Source: JACMNW01 sp031406155
Lineage (GTDB): Bacteria > Pseudomonadota > Alphaproteobacteria > Rhodobacterales > Rhodobacteraceae
Direction: 5' to 3'
DNA: 64,000 bases
Assembly (NCBI GenBank): GCA_031406155.1
Contig: JANOGW010000078.1
Span: 65,233-129,232, forward strand
Position numbers and translations under genes: made by a program. Positions 61,240 to 64,000 of the stretch are shown in pieces. Within the stretch, counting starts at the first letter, position 1. Each line of letters starts with the position of its first letter. The notes under the pieces were generated by a model, which ran no database searches, was not told the DNA's origin, and saw only the letters and a program-made list of their open reading frames with translations.

Positions 61240-61617
61240 ATGACACTTTCCATAACACCACTTTATGCCATGCCGCTGGTGATTTTGTTCATAGCGGTCA
61301 GTTCCCGCGTGATCCGCTATCGGCGCGCCAACAGCATCCCGCTCGGCGACGCTGCCGACCGCGAATTGCTGTCGCGCGTGCGGGCCCAGGCTAATTGCGC
61401 CGAGTACATGCCGTTTGGCCTGCTGTTGGTGATGATGGCGGAGCGTGCAGGCGCGCCAGTCCTTGGTCTGCATATTGTTGGCGTGACGCTTGCGCTGGGG
61501 CGGATCATCCATGCGGCACATCTGTCTTATCTGCGCACAATCTATGGTCTGCGCGTTCTCGCAATCACCATGACCTTCGCGTCCTATCTTGTTGCCGCTG
61601 CCCTGTCGCTGCTGTGA
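61240..61617 (+). CDS. MAPEG family membrane protein
   Basis: A 125-residue four-helix membrane protein matching the MAPEG family (microsomal GST-like). Signatures are RVIRYRRANSIPLGDAADRELLSRVRAQANCAEYMPFGLLLVMMAE (in part) and LGRIIHAAHLSYLRTIYGLRVLAITMTF (in part). The RAQxNxxEYxPxxL pattern binds glutathione in eukaryotic relatives. It is the last chromosomal gene before the tRNA-Gly boundary. Confidence 0.9.
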   Translation: MTLSITPLYAMPLVILFIAVSSRVIRYRRANSIPLGDAADRELLSRVRAQANCAEYMPFGLLLVMMAERAGAPVLGLHIVGVTLALGRIIHAAHLSYLRTIYGLRVLAITMTFASYLVAAALSLL

Positions 61618-61714
61618 AAAGCCGGCCCGCCGGAATGACATTTCGCAGTGCTACATCGTTTTCCCTCTTGCAGCGCCGCGCATGACTTAATACATCACCC
61701 GAACCAAGCGGAGT

Positions 61715-61789
61715 GCGGGCGTAGCTCAGGGGTAGAGCATAACCTTGCCAAGGTTAGGGTCGTGAGTTCGAATCTCATCGCCCGCTCCA
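61715..61789 (+). tRNA. tRNA-Gly (anticodon GCC)
   Basis: A 75-base cloverleaf including an encoded CCA. The acceptor stem GCGGGCG pairs with CGCCCGC. The D-arm holds AGCTCAGGGGTAGAGC. The anticodon stem TAACC/GGTTA encloses TTGCCAA with anticodon GCC. The T-arm holds GTTCGAATC. It marks the junction between core genes and mobile DNA. Confidence 0.98.
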
Positions 61790-61815
61790 GTTTGGATCAA
61801 TAAAATCAGCTGCTT

Positions 61816-61841
61816 AAGAAGCGCCCTCCGGGGCGCTTCTT
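61816..61841 (+). terminator. Terminator hairpin after tRNA-Gly
   Basis: An 11-bp perfect stem, AAGAAGCGCCC (61816-61826) with GGGCGCTTCTT (61831-61841), with a four-base TCCG loop. Confidence 0.8.
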
Positions 61842-61979
61842 GCTTAGAGTGGGTCACGGAACTGGTGATCCAAGCAGAATCCAAGAATTTCGCAGAAAGC
61901 CGCGGAGTGGATTCGGCGACTGTTTTCGCTGCACAAACAAGTTCCTGGCCGAGCAGGTCTCTGTAGGACGTCTTTCTCG

Positions 61980-63095
61980 ATGGTGGTCTTTTCGTATTCA
62001 GGGAAACGCAGCGCCGGGCGATCCGCCACGGCGGCGGCGGCCTATCGGTCGGCGTCCGTCATCCAATGCGACCGCGAGGGGCGCATGCACGACTACACCG
62101 CCAAGCGCGGGGTCGAGGCGTGCTTCATTCTCGCCCCCGATGATGCACCCGATTGGGCGCAGGACCGCGCCGCGTTGTGGAATACCGCCGAGGCGCGCGA
62201 GACCCGCTCCAATTCGGTCACCGCCCGTGAATGGAAACTGGCCCTGCCGTCCGAAATATCGGACGCGGCGCGGATCGAGATCACGCGGGCTTTCACCCAG
62301 GCGCTGGTCGAGCGCTACGGGGTGGCAGCGGATGTAGCGATCCATGCCCCGCACCGCGAGGGCGATCAGCGTAATCCTCATGCCCACATTCTGACCACCA
62401 CCCGCGTTCTGTCTGCCGAGAGGCTTACCGACAAAACCCGCATTCTCGATGCCGCCAGCACCGGCGGGCCGGAGATCGAGGCCATACGCGGGGTTTGGGC
62501 CGAGCTGCAAAACCATGCCCTTGAACTCGCGGGGCAGGAGGAGCGCGTCGATCACCGGTCTTTGGAGGTGCAGCGCGAGGTTGCGCTGTCCTTTGGTGAC
62601 ACGTTGAAGGCCGAGGAGATGGACCGCGAGCCTGAGCTGAAGCTTGGCCCGGCTGCCAATGCCATCGAGCGCCGGGAACAATTCGCCGCCGAAGCCGAGG
62701 GCCGCGATTACGCGCCGCTGACCCAGAGGGGTGCGCGGGTGCACACGGTTCGACAGGCCAAGGCTATGTTCGCGGAAGTGCGCGAGCGGTTGGAGTTGGC
62801 GCAAGATGCCTGGGCCGAGGCGCGCGAAGAGGGCCACGGCCACGTCAGCGCCGGGTTGGCGGCGTTGCGCGGCGTCGCAGGACGGCAGGCGAAGGAGCTG
62901 GACCACGACGAGATCAAGCAGCGGTTGGCACGCATTGCGGGGCGGGATCTTAGGGCAGATGATAACGCCCATCATACGGGGGCAGACGCGATCCGCGACC
63001 GGCTGAAGCAGGTGATCGGGCGGGATAAGCCCGATCCCCGCCAAGAGCAGCAGCGAAAGCTGGAAGAGGAACGCGAGCGGCAGCGCCAGCTTTAA
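61980..63095 (+). CDS. mobA: MobA/MobL-type relaxase (MOBQ)
   Basis: A 371-residue relaxase of the MobA/MobL family, which nicks at an origin of transfer and pilots the strand in conjugation. The N-terminal KRSAGRSATAAAAYRSAS supplies the catalytic tyrosine (Tyr22). The metal-binding three-histidine region is HREGDQRNPHAHILTTTR. The C-terminal part is a charged helix (RQEQQRKLEEERERQRQL). The frame stops at a TAA (63093-63095), but continues in phase for 15 further similar codons to a TGA at 63143 (ending RERDLGWEL), so the tail may have been cut by a nonsense mutation. No mobilisation partner is visible. Confidence 0.9.
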   Translation: MVVFSYSGKRSAGRSATAAAAYRSASVIQCDREGRMHDYTAKRGVEACFILAPDDAPDWAQDRAALWNTAEARETRSNSVTAREWKLALPSEISDAARIEITRAFTQALVERYGVAADVAIHAPHREGDQRNPHAHILTTTRVLSAERLTDKTRILDAASTGGPEIEAIRGVWAELQNHALELAGQEERVDHRSLEVQREVALSFGDTLKAEEMDREPELKLGPAANAIERREQFAAEAEGRDYAPLTQRGARVHTVRQAKAMFAEVRERLELAQDAWAEAREEGHGHVSAGLAALRGVAGRQAKELDHDEIKQRLARIAGRDLRADDNAHHTGADAIRDRLKQVIGRDKPDPRQEQQRKLEEERERQRQL

Positions 63096-63298
63096 CTGGG
63101 AAGTCAGCGCCAACGCGAGAGGGATTTGGGTTGGGAGCTGTGAACGAAAGGCACCGCACGCGCATGAAAGCTCTAATGCGCGCGGTTACTGGGCTGGACA
63201 ACTGACTTGCGTAGAGACCATCTTGCAAGAAAGCCGAAATGATACAAGACTAGCTCTCGTGAAAAGCATCCCGCACGGGCACTAAATGTAGGTAGAGA

Positions 63299-63897
63299 AT
63301 GACCAACAATGCCGTAATCCTGGTTTCAACTCACTGGGGAACTCTCTACGGGGGCATCAACTCCTTTAACTACGCTTGCGCGCGGGCCTTGGCGGAGTTT
63401 CTGCCGAGTACAGAAGTACATGTCATAACTATCACCGGTAACCCACGACTGGAGAAGCAAGAAACAAGCCCAAAGAACCTGAAGGTTAAAATTATTTCAG
63501 ATCAACTTGACACAAGATTTGCTTTGACCGGCCAATTCAACGACGCCTCCAGGGCAAAAGCCATAGAGAAGATTCTTGATATATCTAGCGCCTTTACCAA
63601 AGTATGGATAATTGGGCATGATATATATATACAGGCTTCATCGCCTGCGAGGCGTCTAGACTGGTAAACGCGAAGTTAAATAACATCACAACCTGTGTTA
63701 TTATAAGGCATGTCGATTTTACTGACTATCAACCATTAATACCTGGAGTGCCGCCAGAGAAAAGTGCAGAAAAAATGAAACTTCAGATGGAGCTAATAAG
63801 AAATGCGGGTCATGTTTTTGCAGTTGGTCCAATTCTGTACGCCAATACAAAACACTTGTCCGACATTCCCCAAGTGGCCTGCCGCTTGACGTCACTT
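63299..63897 (+). pseudogene. Glycosyltransferase-like gene, frameshifted at an (AT)n tract and truncated
   Basis: The first 122 codons encode VILVSTHWGTLYGGINSFNYACARALAEFLP (in part), a GT4-type N-terminal Rossmann start. The frame stops at TAA 63665-63667. Removing two bases from the ATATATATATA run (63621-63631) restores a matching continuation: GHDIYTGFIACEASRLVNAK, then VIIRHVDFTDYQ and NAGHVFAVGPILYANTKHL. These are the expected next blocks of GT-B glycosyltransferases. Similarity fades after about 63890. The gene is either dead or switched by slippage of the AT tract. Similar N-terminal domains also occur in large multidomain NTPases linked to defence, so the original protein could have been larger. 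Confidence 0.7.
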
Positions 63898-64000
63898 TTT
63901 CCTGATCTTGCCGCCAGATCAAGTGTTTTGCCCTCCCAGCCTCGACTGCGGTCGTCAGATCGCTCGATTGTGGGTGGATCGGACCGCGAATGCGCGTCAC
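63890..64000. other. Possible insertion junction at the right edge
   Basis: GC content rises sharply and glycosyltransferase similarity ends. A small hairpin GATCT/AGATC (63904-63908 with 63916-63920) is present. A minus-strand frame is open from the edge but has no recognisable motif. This may be the end of an inserted element. Confidence 0.35.

Larger units (their letters stand above)
61842..64000. mobile_element. Left part of a putative mobile island beside tRNA-Gly
   Basis: To the right of the tRNA-Gly terminator the gene content changes to a conjugative relaxase and a broken glycosyltransferase-like gene in AT-richer DNA (63661-63720 is 35% GC by count, against well above 60% in core genes). 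No integrase, attachment repeat or right end is visible in this window, so the boundary and nature of the element are inferred. Confidence 0.5.

Noticed and set aside
61816..61841. GCGCCCTCC in the tRNA terminator resembles the nick region of RSF1010-type oriT
   Set aside because: The match is 9 bases inside a perfect terminator hairpin directly after a tRNA, which explains it fully; no further oriT features surround it.
61998..63113. A 371-residue minus-strand frame over mobA
   Set aside because: Antisense shadow of the relaxase; no independent motif.
63719..64000. A 93-residue minus-strand frame open at the right edge
   Set aside because: Its left two thirds are antisense to the glycosyltransferase remnant; only the edge portion could be real, and it has no motif I can name.

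Overview
The window comes from the chromosome of an alphaproteobacterium of the family Rhodobacteraceae (Rhodobacter/Roseobacter lineage). This rests on the high GC content, the aa3-type cytochrome oxidase cluster that runs into surf1, thrC and an M16 peptidase, the glyQ-DUF6446-glyS operon, a SAM-II riboswitch ahead of metZ, and a DUF1127 gene followed by tandem CcsR ('cuckoo') small RNAs whose loops carry an anti-Shine-Dalgarno CCTCCTCCC motif. No species can be named from sequence alone.

Layout. Bases 1-5.7 kb: a PPDK-like gene that runs off the left edge and has a degenerate ATP-binding half, then the glycyl-tRNA synthetase operon (all minus strand). 5.9-13.6 kb: an exported protease-like protein with no catalytic triad, TrkH, FolE2, riboswitch-controlled MetZ, an alpha/beta hydrolase and a glutathione S-transferase. 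13.6-25.5 kb: yciB, ftsY, xseA, purD, an RTX-type secreted protein, lysC, a DUF4344 metallopeptidase and ptsP. 25.5-32 kb: EcsC, two acetyltransferases, a flavin reductase, the mtnP-DUF2927-apt adenine-salvage operon and a FAD-linked 2-hydroxyacid dehydrogenase. 32-39 kb: the ctaC-ctaB-small TM protein-ctaG-ctaE-surf1-thrC-M16-acetyltransferase run, transcribed leftwards. 39-41 kb: tldD and a second GST. 41-51 kb: the division and cell wall cluster mraZ-rsmH-ftsL-ftsI-murE-murF-mraY-chaC-murD, which stops after murD. 51-61.6 kb: a TetR fragment, apbC/mrp, the DUF1127-CcsR locus, uvrD, a DUF302 protein, pyruvate carboxylase and a MAPEG protein.

At 61.7 kb a tRNA-Gly(GCC) and its terminator mark a boundary. 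To the right are a MOBQ-type MobA/MobL relaxase and AT-richer DNA with a glycosyltransferase-like gene whose frame is broken at an (AT)n tract. This looks like the start of a mobile island that continues past the window.

Most of the window is core metabolism with tightly coupled operons (ATGA, GTGA, TTGA and TGATG junctions). The observations most worth a second look are the CcsR array, a recurrent motif found just downstream of stop codons in seven intergenic regions and always in the same orientation, the riboswitch, the two catalytically degenerate proteins, and the broken island gene. I found no CRISPR array, no rRNA and no complete insertion sequence.
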